This document shows, piece after piece, positions 1 to 7,772 of a DNA stretch of 64,000 nucleotides. The DNA comes from Hydractinia symbiolongicarpus. Its lineage: Eukaryota; Cnidaria; Hydrozoa; Anthoathecata; Hydractiniidae. Position 1 is the stretch's first letter, and each line of letters begins with the position of its first letter. The DNA lies in NCBI RefSeq assembly GCF_029227915.1, contig NC_079883.1, positions 7,750,001-7,814,000 of the forward strand, given 5' to 3'. Under the pieces are notes generated by a model, which was given only the letters and a program-made list of their open reading frames with translations, ran no database searches and had not been told where the DNA came from. The position numbers and the translations under genes are program-made.

Positions 1-15
1 GTAACGTGACATGCT

Positions 16-24
16 CCACAAGCA
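16..24 (+). promoter_or_regulatory. Candidate PSE of U2 snRNA
   Basis: CCACAAGCA lies at -54 to -46 relative to the U2 5' end and is followed by GTTAC. The same nonamer, followed by TTAAC, lies at -57 to -49 of U1 (390-398), and I noticed no third copy in the unit. Position and sharing fit the proximal sequence element bound by SNAPc in animal snRNA genes. The assignment is inference, because PSE sequence differs between phyla. The site recurs at the same place in every unit. Confidence 0.55.
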
Positions 25-69
25 GTTACGGTGTGTGGACGATGCCTATCATGGCAACGCTTGTTCTTT

Positions 70-256
70 ATCGCTTCTCGGCCTAATGGCTAAGATCAAG
101 TGTAGTATCTGTTCTTATCAGTTTAATATCTGGTAGGCCATTCTCTGAATGGTCAGTATATTAATCTGATTTTTGGCCTTGGGTCATGGAGGTGGATTCA
201 TTCACGCCGTGACCACGGGTTGCCTTGGTGTTGCACTATTACCGATGGCGGCCCAC
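70..256 (+). ncRNA. U2: U2 spliceosomal snRNA
   Basis: U2 snRNA pairs with the intron branch point in the major spliceosome. The first ~60 nt are almost identical to animal U2: it opens ATCGCTTCTCGGCC, and the branch-point recognition sequence GTAGTA is at 102-107 (RNA positions 33-38, as in human). The Sm-binding site ATTTTTGG is at 169-176 (RNA position 100-107). Stem-loops III/IV follow, including a loop-IV-like GTGTTGCACTA. The 3' end is estimated from the usual ~187-nt length; just downstream, the AATAAAAGAATAATAG stretch (about 264-280) resembles an snRNA 3' box. It shares direction with U1 190 bp downstream and with the tRNA upstream. An overlapping 68-codon reading frame is a chance shadow. 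The 5' end is firm; the 3' end is good to a few nt. Confidence 0.96.
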
Positions 257-389
257 ATAAGCAATAAAAGAATAATAGCAGTCCTCTTTCCGACGGCACT
301 CTGCATAGTCTACGGCGGGAACAAAACGCGTACACTGGGGGAGAATACAGCCTATGCCCCGCGACACGGCAGTTTATAACACACTCAAG

Positions 390-398
390 CCACAAGCA
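390..398 (+). promoter_or_regulatory. Candidate PSE of U1 snRNA
   Basis: CCACAAGCA lies at -57 to -49 of U1 and matches the nonamer upstream of U2 (16-24) exactly. The flanking TTA.C is also shared if one base of slack is allowed. There is no TATA box between it and the U1 start, as expected for a Pol II snRNA gene. Confidence 0.55.
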
Positions 399-446
399 TT
401 AACAAACTTTGAAGGGTACCCTCATGCTACGGTGCAGTTCCAACTC

Positions 447-611
447 ATACTTACCTGACGGGGAAGTAAAGACTGATCAATGAGGGTTTTCTTCCAGAGT
501 GAGGCTCTTGCATTGCACTACGCTTGGGCTGACCTCTGCGATTACTGCAAACGTCAGTAACTCGACCGTACAATTTCTGGTAGTGGGGGCCTGCGTCCGC
601 GCTCGCCCCCT
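447..611 (+). ncRNA. U1: U1 spliceosomal snRNA
   Basis: U1 snRNA recognises 5' splice sites. The 5' end ATACTTACCTG is the universal splice-site-pairing segment. Loop I contains GATCA (U1-70K site), loop II contains ATTGCACT at 512-519 (U1A site), and the Sm site AATTTCTGG is at 572-580 (RNA position 126-134). The terminal stem-loop GGGGGCCTGCGTCCGCGC..GCCCCC closes at about 610. Length (~165 nt) matches animal U1 (164). A possible 3' box, GTCAAAATGAATGAG, follows at 618-632. U1 converges on the 5S gene 327 bp away. Confidence 0.96.
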
Positions 612-938
612 CCTTAAGTCAAAATGAATGAGCTTAGAAAAGTTGCGCGGCCAAATGTCGGTGGTGACTTAAACGCTAAGGTAAAACCTCGCTTGGCTGT
701 TACGAAACGTGATTGCGATATAAGTCCTCGGAAGGCGGCGGAATTTTATTTTATTTGCCATTCCGTCAGGGTTATTGGATGATCGGCAATAGATCGAGTT
801 TGTATGCATTTGAAAGCTCTTTTTTCTCGTACTATCACCTGAAAATGTCGTAGGAAAATGTCATAGGAAACACTTTCAACAACCGCCACGTTCCTTAATT
901 GTTATAACAAGAAATATATCACAGCAAATGAAAATGAA
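612..938. other. U1-5S convergent spacer
   Basis: This 327-bp spacer lies between the 3' ends of U1 (+) and 5S (-). I see no conserved RNA or protein gene in it. It contains a putative U1 3' box near its left end, an imperfect 13-bp tandem duplication at 842-867 (AAAATGTCGTAGG / AAAATGTCATAGG), and the 5S Pol III terminator tract at its right end (931-940). Confidence 0.7.
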
Positions 939-1058
939 AAGCCTACGACACCGGGAGTTCCCAGGCGGTCCCCCATCCAAGTACTATCCCGGCCCGACGA
1001 TGCTTAACTTCCGTGATCAGACGAGAACGGGTGTGTTCATCGTGGTATGGCCGTAGAC
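939..1058 (-). rRNA. 5S rRNA: 5S ribosomal RNA
   Basis: On the minus strand the RNA begins GTCTACGGCCATACCAC and ends GTCGTAGGC plus TT, which pair as the terminal helix I. Length is 120 nt, the eukaryotic standard. The internal Pol III control region is intact: GAAGTTAAGCATCGTCGGGC (A-box/IE part) and AGTACTTGGATGGGGGACCG (C-box part, TFIIIA site). TTTTCATTTT immediately follows (plus-strand 931-940) and serves as the Pol III terminator. It shares direction with H2A, whose stem-loop lies about 160 bp upstream of the 5S start. Confidence 0.97.
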
Positions 1059-1196
1059 ATTAGTAGGTGCAAATACGTGCAATTTATTTTGACGTTGTGA
1101 TCAAATTTTTTTATTTAATTTCTTTGAGTTACTTAGGACAAGGCGTATGCATGGATTATCTATTAGACTTTAAGGTTATAGTTTTGTGAAAAAAAC

Positions 1197-1217
1197 AATG
1201 TTTTTTTAAAGATGTGT
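1197..1217 (-). promoter_or_regulatory. Candidate histone downstream element (H2A)
   Basis: Read on the minus strand, the H2A stem-loop is followed by ACACATCTTTAAAAAAACATT. Related blocks follow the stem-loops of H2B (ACACATCTTTAAAAAAACAT), H1 (ACACATTTACAAAAAAACAT), H3 (ACACATCCATAAAAAATATT) and H4 (ACAAATCTTTTAAAACATTA). The conserved position suggests the U7-snRNA-pairing element of histone pre-mRNA processing, in an A-rich form unlike the purine-rich vertebrate one. Function is inferred. Confidence 0.5.
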
Positions 1218-1233
1218 GGCTATAAAAATAGCC
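1218..1233 (-). promoter_or_regulatory. Histone 3' stem-loop of H2A
   Basis: In the sense strand this is GGCTAT-TTTT-ATAGCC: a 6-bp stem and 4-nt loop, 22 nt after the stop codon and followed by ACACA. It has the architecture of the metazoan SLBP-binding stem-loop. The fifth stem pair is A-U instead of the usual C-G, and the loop is UUUU instead of UUUC. Confidence 0.93.
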
Positions 1234-1255
1234 GTTGTTTTCTGAGTGTAGCGGT

Positions 1256-1636
1256 TTACTTCTTCTGTCCTTTGTCGTTCTTCTTTGGGAGTAAGACAGC
1301 TTGAATGTTTGGCAAAACACCACCAGCTGCAATGGTTACACCGCTCAAAAGTTTGTTTAATTCTTCATCATTACGAACAGCCAATTGTAAATGTCTTGGA
1401 ATAATCCTAGCTTTTTTGTTGTCTCTTGCTGCGTTACCAGCCAACTCCAATATCTCAGCAGATAAATATTCCAAGACGGCTGCTAAGTAAACTGGTGCTC
1501 CAGATCCAATTCGGTTAGCATAGTGCCCTCTACGAAGGAATCTATGCACTCTACCGACTGGAAATTGAAGTCCAGCTCTTGAGGATCTTGTCTTGGCTTT
1601 AGCCTTAGCTTTTCCACCTTTTCCACGTCCAGACAT
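1256..1636 (-). CDS. H2A: Histone H2A (replication-dependent)
   Basis: Core histone that pairs with H2B in the nucleosome. It has 126 residues and no introns. The tail [14 protein letters not shown] (2-15) is followed by the histone fold from about residue 17. Acidic-patch residues E56, E61, E64, D90, E91 and E92 are all present. LLPKK (115-119) holds the lysine that is ubiquitinated in animals. The C-terminus ends NDKGQKK with no SQ motif, so this is not H2A.X, and the length excludes H2A.Z or macroH2A. The L1-loop region is slightly divergent: HYANRIGSG (38-46) where most animals have NYAERVGAG. The ATG sits in the conserved MSGRGK context. The gene is divergent from H2B across 284 bp. It ends in a stem-loop at 1218-1233, so cell-cycle-regulated non-polyadenylated mRNA is expected. 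Confidence 0.98.
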   Translation of the reverse strand: MSGRGKGGKAKAKAKTRSSRAGLQFPVGRVHRFLRRGHYANRIGSGAPVYLAAVLEYLSAEILELAGNAARDNKKARIIPRHLQLAVRNDEELNKLLSGVTIAAGGVLPNIQAVLLPKKNDKGQKK

Positions 1637-1920
1637 AACTGCGATTTGATTTGTAAGTTAATACAAAAACGTACGAATATTTAACGTAAGTGTTAACGAA
1701 ATAAACTTTACTCGTTTTTTCATCATAAAAATAGGATCGAAATCATGTTTTTTTAACCAATCATAATTAAGTATTAAACAAAAGATTTTTTTTTTAACCA
1801 ATTAAATTGCGTATCGGCGTTTTCGGATCGAATTCGATCCGATTTTTTTACTTATAAACAAAAAGTTTTGACTTGCAGTTTAATGCTTATTTACAAGTTA
1901 AGTAGCAAAAATTTTTAACC
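1637..1920. promoter_or_regulatory. H2A/H2B divergent promoter
   Basis: The 284 bp between the two start codons contain two CCAAT boxes in + orientation (1757-1761 and 1798-1802) and a perfect 20-bp palindrome (1823-1842). A TATAAA lies at 1853-1858, 63-68 bp before the H2B ATG. On the minus strand an A/T-rich TTAAATAT at about 1677-1684 could be the H2A TATA element. Paired CCAAT and TATA boxes are typical of animal histone promoters. The two genes are probably co-activated at S phase. Confidence 0.75.
1823..1842. repeat. 20-bp perfect palindrome in H2A/H2B promoter
   Basis: The arms are TCGGATCGAA and its reverse complement, meeting at the central AATT. It lies 11 bp upstream of the H2B TATAAA. 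It is present unchanged in every full copy I compared. It could be a binding site for a dimeric factor; the factor is unknown. Confidence 0.8.
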
Positions 1921-2325
1921 ATGTCTGACGCAGCAGCTAAAGGAGGAAAACAGGCACCTAAAGTAGCCAAGAAAGGTGAAAAAAGAGCCGGCAAAAAAGG
2001 AGGAAAGATTGGTGGAACTGGTGAAAAGAAACGCAAGAGAAAGAGAAAGGAAAGTTATGCTATTTACATCTACAATGTTTTGAAACAAGTTCACCCAGAT
2101 GTCGGAGTTTCAAGCAAAGCTATGAGCATCATGAACTCATTTGTCAACGACATCTTTGAGCGCATTGCTTCCGAAGCTTCGCGTTTGGCTCTTCAAAACA
2201 AAAAGTCGACCATCTCTTCTCGTGAAATTCAAACCGCAGTACGTCTTCTCTTGCCTGGAGAACTTGCAAAACACGCAGTCAGTGAAGGAACAAAAGCCGT
2301 CACAAAATACACAAGCAGCAAGTAA
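1921..2325 (+). CDS. H2B: Histone H2B
   Basis: Core histone of 134 residues, about eight longer than the usual ~123-126, with all the extra length in the N-terminal tail. The tail (1-43) is Lys/Gly-rich and ends in the basic HBR-like stretch [10 protein letters not shown], which contacts DNA gyres. The histone fold follows (about 45-112: [17 protein letters not shown], then [20 protein letters not shown]), and the C-terminal helix ends AVTKYTSSK, where K129 corresponds to the ubiquitinated lysine (human K120). [13 protein letters not shown] (87-99) has Leu-Gln where most animals have His-Tyr. There are no SPKK repeats, so it is not a sperm-type H2B. The stem-loop is 23 nt after the stop. It is convergent with H4. 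Confidence 0.98.
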   Translation: MSDAAAKGGKQAPKVAKKGEKRAGKKGGKIGGTGEKKRKRKRKESYAIYIYNVLKQVHPDVGVSSKAMSIMNSFVNDIFERIASEASRLALQNKKSTISSREIQTAVRLLLPGELAKHAVSEGTKAVTKYTSSK

Positions 2326-2348
2326 ACCAACGTCTACCAAACACAAAC

Positions 2349-2364
2349 GGTCTTTTTTAAGACC
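2349..2364 (+). promoter_or_regulatory. Histone 3' stem-loop of H2B (variant)
   Basis: GGTCTT-TTTT-AAGACC followed by ACACA. It has the same 6-bp/4-nt geometry as the other four genes, but its stem differs at three pairs and keeps full complementarity. H2B is the only gene in the unit with this version. Confidence 0.92.
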
Positions 2365-2745
2365 ACACATCTTTAAAAAAACATTTACTTGGCGTCACTA
2401 CAAGTTAACCGAAGTTAATAAAACTTCTAAATAATGTGCTTAAGAACACTAGCCTACATTTAAAATACTTCCCCATGTGTGTGTGGATTAGCTTCACTTT
2501 TCATACGTATTATTAGCTGTACTTGCAGAAAAGACAAGTACATTGATCCATGTTATTGCTTACATTTAACTTAACCCAGCTTTTCACGGAAACACTCCCA
2601 GGCAAATTAACCCTACAAAGTATTTCTAAATTTTTTTTGTGTCATATATGACATAGTATCGTATAGCAATAAATGTAACTGTGACAAGACTTTACACATT
2701 GTGTAATTTGGAAGCGTGCACAAAGTAATGTTTTAAAAGATTTGT
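2365..2745. other. H2B-H4 convergent 3' spacer
   Basis: This 381-bp AT-rich spacer holds the downstream elements of both genes at its ends. A lone AATAAA at 2668-2673 lies 343 bp past the H2B stop and has no other support as a poly(A) signal. GTCATATATGAC (2641-2652) is a 12-bp palindrome. I see no gene here. Confidence 0.7.
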
Positions 2746-2761
2746 GGCTATAAAAATAGCC
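2746..2761 (-). promoter_or_regulatory. Histone 3' stem-loop of H4
   Basis: Sense-strand GGCTAT-TTTT-ATAGCC, 24 nt after the H4 stop, followed by ACAAA instead of the ACACA seen in the other four genes. Confidence 0.93.
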
Positions 2762-2785
2762 GTTTTTGTTGAGCAATGACAACGC

Positions 2786-4034
<1,249 letters not shown>

Positions 4035-4055
4035 GCATCTTACCAAACAAAAAAC

Positions 4056-4071
4056 GGCTATTTTTATAGCC
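4056..4071 (+). promoter_or_regulatory. Histone 3' stem-loop of H3
   Basis: GGCTAT-TTTT-ATAGCC followed by ACACATCCATAAAAAATATT, the H3 version of the putative downstream element. Confidence 0.93.
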
Positions 4072-4133
4072 ACACATCCATAAAAAATATTACGGCTAGC
4101 TTTTTATATCAAACTTTGTCCTGCTTTCTGTTT

Positions 4134-4168
4134 AAATTTTATGCTACATAAAAATTTTATGCTACATA
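4134..4168. repeat. 18-bp period tandem duplication
   Basis: AAATTTTATGCTACATA occurs twice with an 18-bp period in the 276-bp H3-H1 convergent spacer. It is probably a local slippage duplication. It is present in all copies, so it predates their homogenisation. Confidence 0.8.
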
Positions 4169-4347
4169 AAGTTTGACAATGTTAAAAATATGAAGGGCAA
4201 GAAAAGTAAAAGCAAGAAAATAAGAAATTTAAAAACGAAAATACTTAAACTTAGGGAATCTAATCTTAAATTTACTCTTTTTTAACTGTTTAAGTGACTT
4301 AAACAAGTTTAACTTTGTACCAAGATAATGTTTTTTTGTAAATGTGT

Positions 4348-4363
4348 GGCTATAAAAATAGCC
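4348..4363 (-). promoter_or_regulatory. Histone 3' stem-loop of H1
   Basis: Sense-strand GGCTAT-TTTT-ATAGCC, 32 nt after the H1 stop (the longest spacing of the five genes), followed by ACACATTTACAAAAAAACAT. Confidence 0.93.
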
Positions 4364-4395
4364 GTTTGTTAATGTAATAGCCAGATACACACAAA

Positions 4396-4947
4396 TTATT
4401 TTTTTGCGGTCTTCTTTGCTGCCTTTTTGGGAGTCTTTTTGACCTTCTTTGCTGCAGGTTTTTTAGCAACAGGCTTCTTTGTGGGTTTCTTAGCTGCTGG
4501 TTTCTTAGCCGAGGCTTTCTTTGTGGCAGGCTTCTTTGCTGCTTTCTTTGGCGTGCTCTTCTTTGCTGGCTTCTTTTTTGGTGTACTTTTCTTTGCAGTA
4601 GGCTTCTTTGCCGTTGGCTTTTTTGCTGCGGCCTTTTTCTTAGGTTTTTCTTTTTTTACCTGACCTAGCTTGAATGATCCAGAAGCACCAGTGCCTTTAG
4701 TTTGAATCAAATCGCCTGATGTTACTCCTCGTTTAAGAGCCATTTTCAGATGATGATCTGAGTTTTCAGCAACTTTGTAATTTGCATGAATATATTTTGT
4801 AATAGCTTGGCGAGATGAACCACCGCGTTCCTTTAGGGTAGCGATAGCAGCCTTGATCATGTCCACATATTTAGGGTGATCAGCTGTCTTCTTTGCAGCA
4901 GGTTTCTTCTTGGGTGCGATTTTCTTTGGAGAAGCTGCTTCACTCAT
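4396..4947 (-). CDS. H1: Linker histone H1
   Basis: Linker histone that binds the nucleosome dyad and compacts chromatin; 183 residues. A short basic N-terminus with an SPKK (6-9) leads into the winged-helix globular domain at about 23-97 ([22 protein letters not shown]), which ends in the family signature GTGASGSF (85-92). The C-terminal half (98-183) is almost entirely Lys/Ala/Pro/Thr with TPKK and AAKKP repeats, including possible CDK sites. I start it at the ATG of MSEAASPKK: the frame runs nine codons further up, but it opens at a TTG and shows no family similarity. The upstream region carries an H1 box and an E2F-type site. Confidence 0.97.
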   Translation of the reverse strand: MSEAASPKKIAPKKKPAAKKTADHPKYVDMIKAAIATLKERGGSSRQAITKYIHANYKVAENSDHHLKMALKRGVTSGDLIQTKGTGASGSFKLGQVKKEKPKKKAAAKKPTAKKPTAKKSTPKKKPAKKSTPKKAAKKPATKKASAKKPAAKKPTKKPVAKKPAAKKVKKTPKKAAKKTAKK

Positions 4948-5090
4948 TTTTAATGTTTTCTTACAACAATCCAACGATAAACGATGCTTGTTATCACAGT
5001 AGAAGTATACTAAACATTACCGTGTAAATGAGATATAATTTAAGACGGTGCGAAGTATGCGGACGTAAAAGTACCACTCCCGGGAATTGA

Positions 5091-5102
5091 TTTGGCGCGA
5101 AA
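5091..5102. promoter_or_regulatory. E2F-type site of H1
   Basis: TTTGGCGCGAAA fits the palindromic E2F consensus TTTSGCGCSAAA at every base. It lies about 145-155 bp upstream of the H1 ATG and close to an H1 box. S-phase control by E2F is inferred from the motif. Confidence 0.65.
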
Positions 5103-5111
5103 ACAGAAATG

Positions 5112-5118
5112 TGTGTTT
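5112..5118 (-). promoter_or_regulatory. H1 box (AAACACA)
   Basis: The minus strand reads CAGAAACACACATTTCTG, which includes AAACACA, the element upstream of the CCAAT/TATA region of animal H1 genes. It lies 165-171 bp upstream of the H1 start codon and occurs only at this gene. Confidence 0.6.
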
Positions 5119-5526
5119 CTGTACATCGTATAATGTCCGTTTTGGGTGCCGCGACTATGCGAAAGCATGTTAATTTTTATTTGTAGTACGACGCAATAGT
5201 CTGCAAGAGAAGCTGCTGGAGTTTGAGGTCTTCAGCATTACATCTAGTCTGTTAATTTGGGCTTCTTCCGCGCTCGTGTTAGGATTTTCATAAAGCGTTC
5301 TTTGGTTTGCGTTGCGTATGTCGGCCTACATCATCGACACGGCCTGTTTCCGGCTATTAGGAGCAATTCATATATTGGGCACTGCGTTTCGACTTTTTTA
5401 TTAGACCACAGTAAAAAAATTCACTCACAGAAGTCCCTTTCTTTCATGGCTACAAACACGAAGAATTCTGTCGTAAGTAAAACGAATGCGCAAGCCAAAA
5501 TGACGATGGGGCGAAGTCATAAGCAT

Positions 5527-5599
5527 GGCCCTGTGGCCCAATGGATAAGGCATCTGACTACGAATCAGGGGATTCCAGGTTCGACTCCTGGCAGGGTCG
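5527..5599 (+). tRNA. tRNA-Arg(ACG): tRNA-Arg(ACG)
   Basis: The 73-nt gene folds fully. The acceptor stem is GGCCCTG/CAGGGTC with one G-U pair and discriminator G. The D arm is GCCC...GGC, the anticodon arm TCTGA-CTACGAA-TCAGG has anticodon ACG at 5560-5562, and the T arm is CCAGG-TTCGACT-CCTGG. A box TGGCCCAATGG and B box GGTTCGACTCC are canonical Pol III promoters. CCA is not encoded, as usual in eukaryotes. After A34-to-inosine editing it should read CGT, CGC and CGA codons. The first T-run of four or more on the sense strand is 201 nt downstream (5801-5805), an unusually late Pol III terminator. Confidence 0.97.
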
Positions 5600-5921
5600 C
5601 ACTGTCGCATTTCGGCTGCATGGTCTACTGTGTAACGCGCGCGCACGTTCTGGCGTAATGCGTTGATAAACGGAATGTACGCAGACATATTGGAAAGTAA
5701 TATCACGCACTTAGTATCGTCGCCTTTGTTAGCATTCATGTAAGTTACCATCCACTCGCTACAGTCGCTCTCCATCCTACGGCTAAATCAACAGCCGTGA
5801 TTTTTACTATGTCGCCGTCCATCCGTACGCGGTGACAGTTGTAAGCTTTACAGTAACGTGACATGCTCCACAAGCAGTTACGGTGTGTGGACGATGCCTA
5901 TCATGGCAACGCTTGTTCTTT
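5600..5921. other. tRNA-U2 spacer
   Basis: This 322-bp interval joins unit 1 to unit 2. It holds the tRNA 3' flank (200 nt without a TTTT run), a hairpin-plus-T-run at 5779-5805, and then the U2 upstream region with the PSE copy at 5868-5876. The 5600-5778 segment is CpG-rich and has no recognised gene. Confidence 0.65.
5779..5805 (+). terminator. Hairpin followed by T-run, candidate Pol III terminator
   Basis: ACGGCT (5779-5784), an 8-nt loop, AGCCGT (5793-5798), then GA and five Ts (5801-5805). It is the first possible Pol III stop downstream of the tRNA. It may end a long tRNA-headed transcript or a separate small RNA; neither is shown by sequence alone. Confidence 0.4.
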
Positions 5922-6108
5922 ATCGCTTCTCGGCCTAATGGCTAAGATCAAGTGTAGTATCTGTTCTTATCAGTTTAATATCTGGTAGGCCATTCTCTGA
6001 ATGGTCAGTATATTAATCTGATTTTTGGCCTTGGGTCATGGAGGTGGATTCATTCACGCCGTGACCACGGGTTGCCTTGGTGTTGCACTATTACCGATGG
6101 CGGCCCAC
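5922..6108 (+). ncRNA. U2: U2 snRNA, copy 2
   Basis: Same sequence as copy 1 (70-256). Candidate PSE at 5868-5876. Confidence 0.95.
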
Positions 6109-6298
6109 ATAAGCAATAAAAGAATAATAGCAGTCCTCTTTCCGACGGCACTCTGCATAGTCTACGGCGGGAACAAAACGCGTACACTGGGGGAGAATAC
6201 AGCCTATGCCCCGCGACACGGCAGTTTATAACACACTCAAGCCACAAGCATTAACAAACTTTGAAGGGTACCCTCATGCTACGGTGCAGTTCCAACTC

Positions 6299-6463
6299 AT
6301 ACTTACCTGACGGGGAAGTAAAGACTGATCAATGAGGGTTTTCTTCCAGAGTGAGGCTCTTGCATTGCACTACGCTTGGGCTGACCTCTGCGATTACTGC
6401 AAACGTCAGTAACTCGACCGTACAATTTCTGGTAGTGGGGGCCTGCGTCCGCGCTCGCCCCCT
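6299..6463 (+). ncRNA. U1: U1 snRNA, copy 2
   Basis: Same sequence as copy 1 (447-611). Candidate PSE at 6242-6250. Confidence 0.95.
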
Positions 6464-6790
6464 CCTTAAGTCAAAATGAATGAGCTTAGAAAAGTTGCGC
6501 GGCCAAATGTCGGTGGTGACTTAAACGCTAAGGTAAAACCTCGCTTGGCTGTTACGAAACGTGATTGCGATATAAGTCCTCGGAAGGCGGCGGAATTTTA
6601 TTTTATTTGCCATTCCGTCAGGGTTATTGGATGATCGGCAATAGATCGAGTTTGTATGCATTTGAAAGCTCTTTTTTCTCGTACTATCACCTGAAAATGT
6701 CGTAGGAAAATGTCATAGGAAACACTTTCAACAACCGCCACGTTCCTTAATTGTTATAACAAGAAATATATCACAGCAAATGAAAATGAA

Positions 6791-6910
6791 AAGCCTACGA
6801 CACCGGGAGTTCCCAGGCGGTCCCCCATCCAAGTACTATCCCGGCCCGACGATGCTTAACTTCCGTGATCAGACGAGAACGGGTGTGTTCATCGTGGTAT
6901 GGCCGTAGAC
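6791..6910 (-). rRNA. 5S rRNA: 5S rRNA, copy 2
   Basis: Same 120-nt gene as copy 1, with the TTTT terminator retained. Confidence 0.96.
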
Positions 6911-7107
6911 ATTAGTAGGTGCAAATACGTGCAATTTATTTTGACGTTGTGATCAAATTTTTTTATTTAATTTCTTTGAGTTACTTAGGACAAGGCGTAT
7001 GCATGGATTATCTATTAGACTTTAAGGTTATAGTTTTGTGAAAAAAACAATGTTTTTTTAAAGATGTGTGGCTATAAAAATAGCCGTTGTTTTCTGAGTG
7101 TAGCGGT

Positions 7108-7488
7108 TTACTTCTTCTGTCCTTTGTCGTTCTTCTTTGGGAGTAAGACAGCTTGAATGTTTGGCAAAACACCACCAGCTGCAATGGTTACACCGCTCAA
7201 AAGTTTGTTTAATTCTTCATCATTACGAACAGCCAATTGTAAATGTCTTGGAATAATCCTAGCTTTTTTGTTGTCTCTTGCTGCGTTACCAGCCAACTCC
7301 AATATCTCAGCAGATAAATATTCCAAGACGGCTGCTAAGTAAACTGGTGCTCCAGATCCAATTCGGTTAGCATAGTGCCCTCTACGAAGGAATCTATGCA
7401 CTCTACCGACTGGAAATTGAAGTCCAGCTCTTGAGGATCTTGTCTTGGCTTTAGCCTTAGCTTTTCCACCTTTTCCACGTCCAGACAT
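7108..7488 (-). CDS. H2A: Histone H2A, copy 2
   Basis: Protein identical to copy 1; stem-loop at 7070-7085. Confidence 0.98.
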   Translation of the reverse strand: MSGRGKGGKAKAKAKTRSSRAGLQFPVGRVHRFLRRGHYANRIGSGAPVYLAAVLEYLSAEILELAGNAARDNKKARIIPRHLQLAVRNDEELNKLLSGVTIAAGGVLPNIQAVLLPKKNDKGQKK

Positions 7489-7772
7489 AACTGCGATTTG
7501 ATTTGTAAGTTAATACAAAAACGTACGAATATTTAACGTAAGTGTTAACGAAATAAACTTTACTCGTTTTTTCATCATAAAAATAGGATCGAAATCATGT
7601 TTTTTTAACCAATCATAATTAAGTATTAAACAAAAGATTTTTTTTTTAACCAATTAAATTGCGTATCGGCGTTTTCGGATCGAATTCGATCCGATTTTTT
7701 TACTTATAAACAAAAAGTTTTGACTTGCAGTTTAATGCTTATTTACAAGTTAAGTAGCAAAAATTTTTAACC

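Larger units (their letters stand above)
4948..5526. other. H1 promoter and H1-tRNA spacer
   Basis: This 579-bp interval lies between H1 (-) and tRNA-Arg (+). The first ~200 bp are the H1 promoter: an A/T-rich TATA-like element at about 5033-5042, an E2F-type site at 5091-5102 and an H1 box at 5112-5118. The remaining ~400 bp (5120-5526) have balanced base composition and many CpGs, and contain no RNA or protein gene that I recognise. Open frames there overlap the tRNA or have no family features. Confidence 0.65.

Noticed and set aside
173-395. 68- and 65-codon frames at the U2 3' end
   Set aside because: They lie on U2 snRNA and its flank and show no protein features.
612-938. Spliced-leader RNA next to 5S, as in some invertebrates
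   Set aside because: I found no Sm-site/splice-donor RNA in the spacer besides U1 and U2.
2668-2673. AATAAA as an H2B poly(A) signal
   Set aside because: It is 343 bp past the stop, in an AT-rich spacer, while a stem-loop is present at 23 nt.
4948-4974. Nine extra N-terminal codons on H1
   Set aside because: The extension opens with TTG rather than ATG and lacks H1 similarity; the ATG of MSEAA fits the family.
5257-5658. 133-codon frame on + and 116-codon frame on - across the tRNA
   Set aside because: Both overlap tRNA-Arg(ACG), have no ATG-led family similarity and repeat only because the unit repeats.
5728-5741. GCCTTTGTTAGC resembling the U5 snRNA loop
   Set aside because: The U5 loop GCCUUUUAC is not matched, and no Sm site or flanking stem is present.
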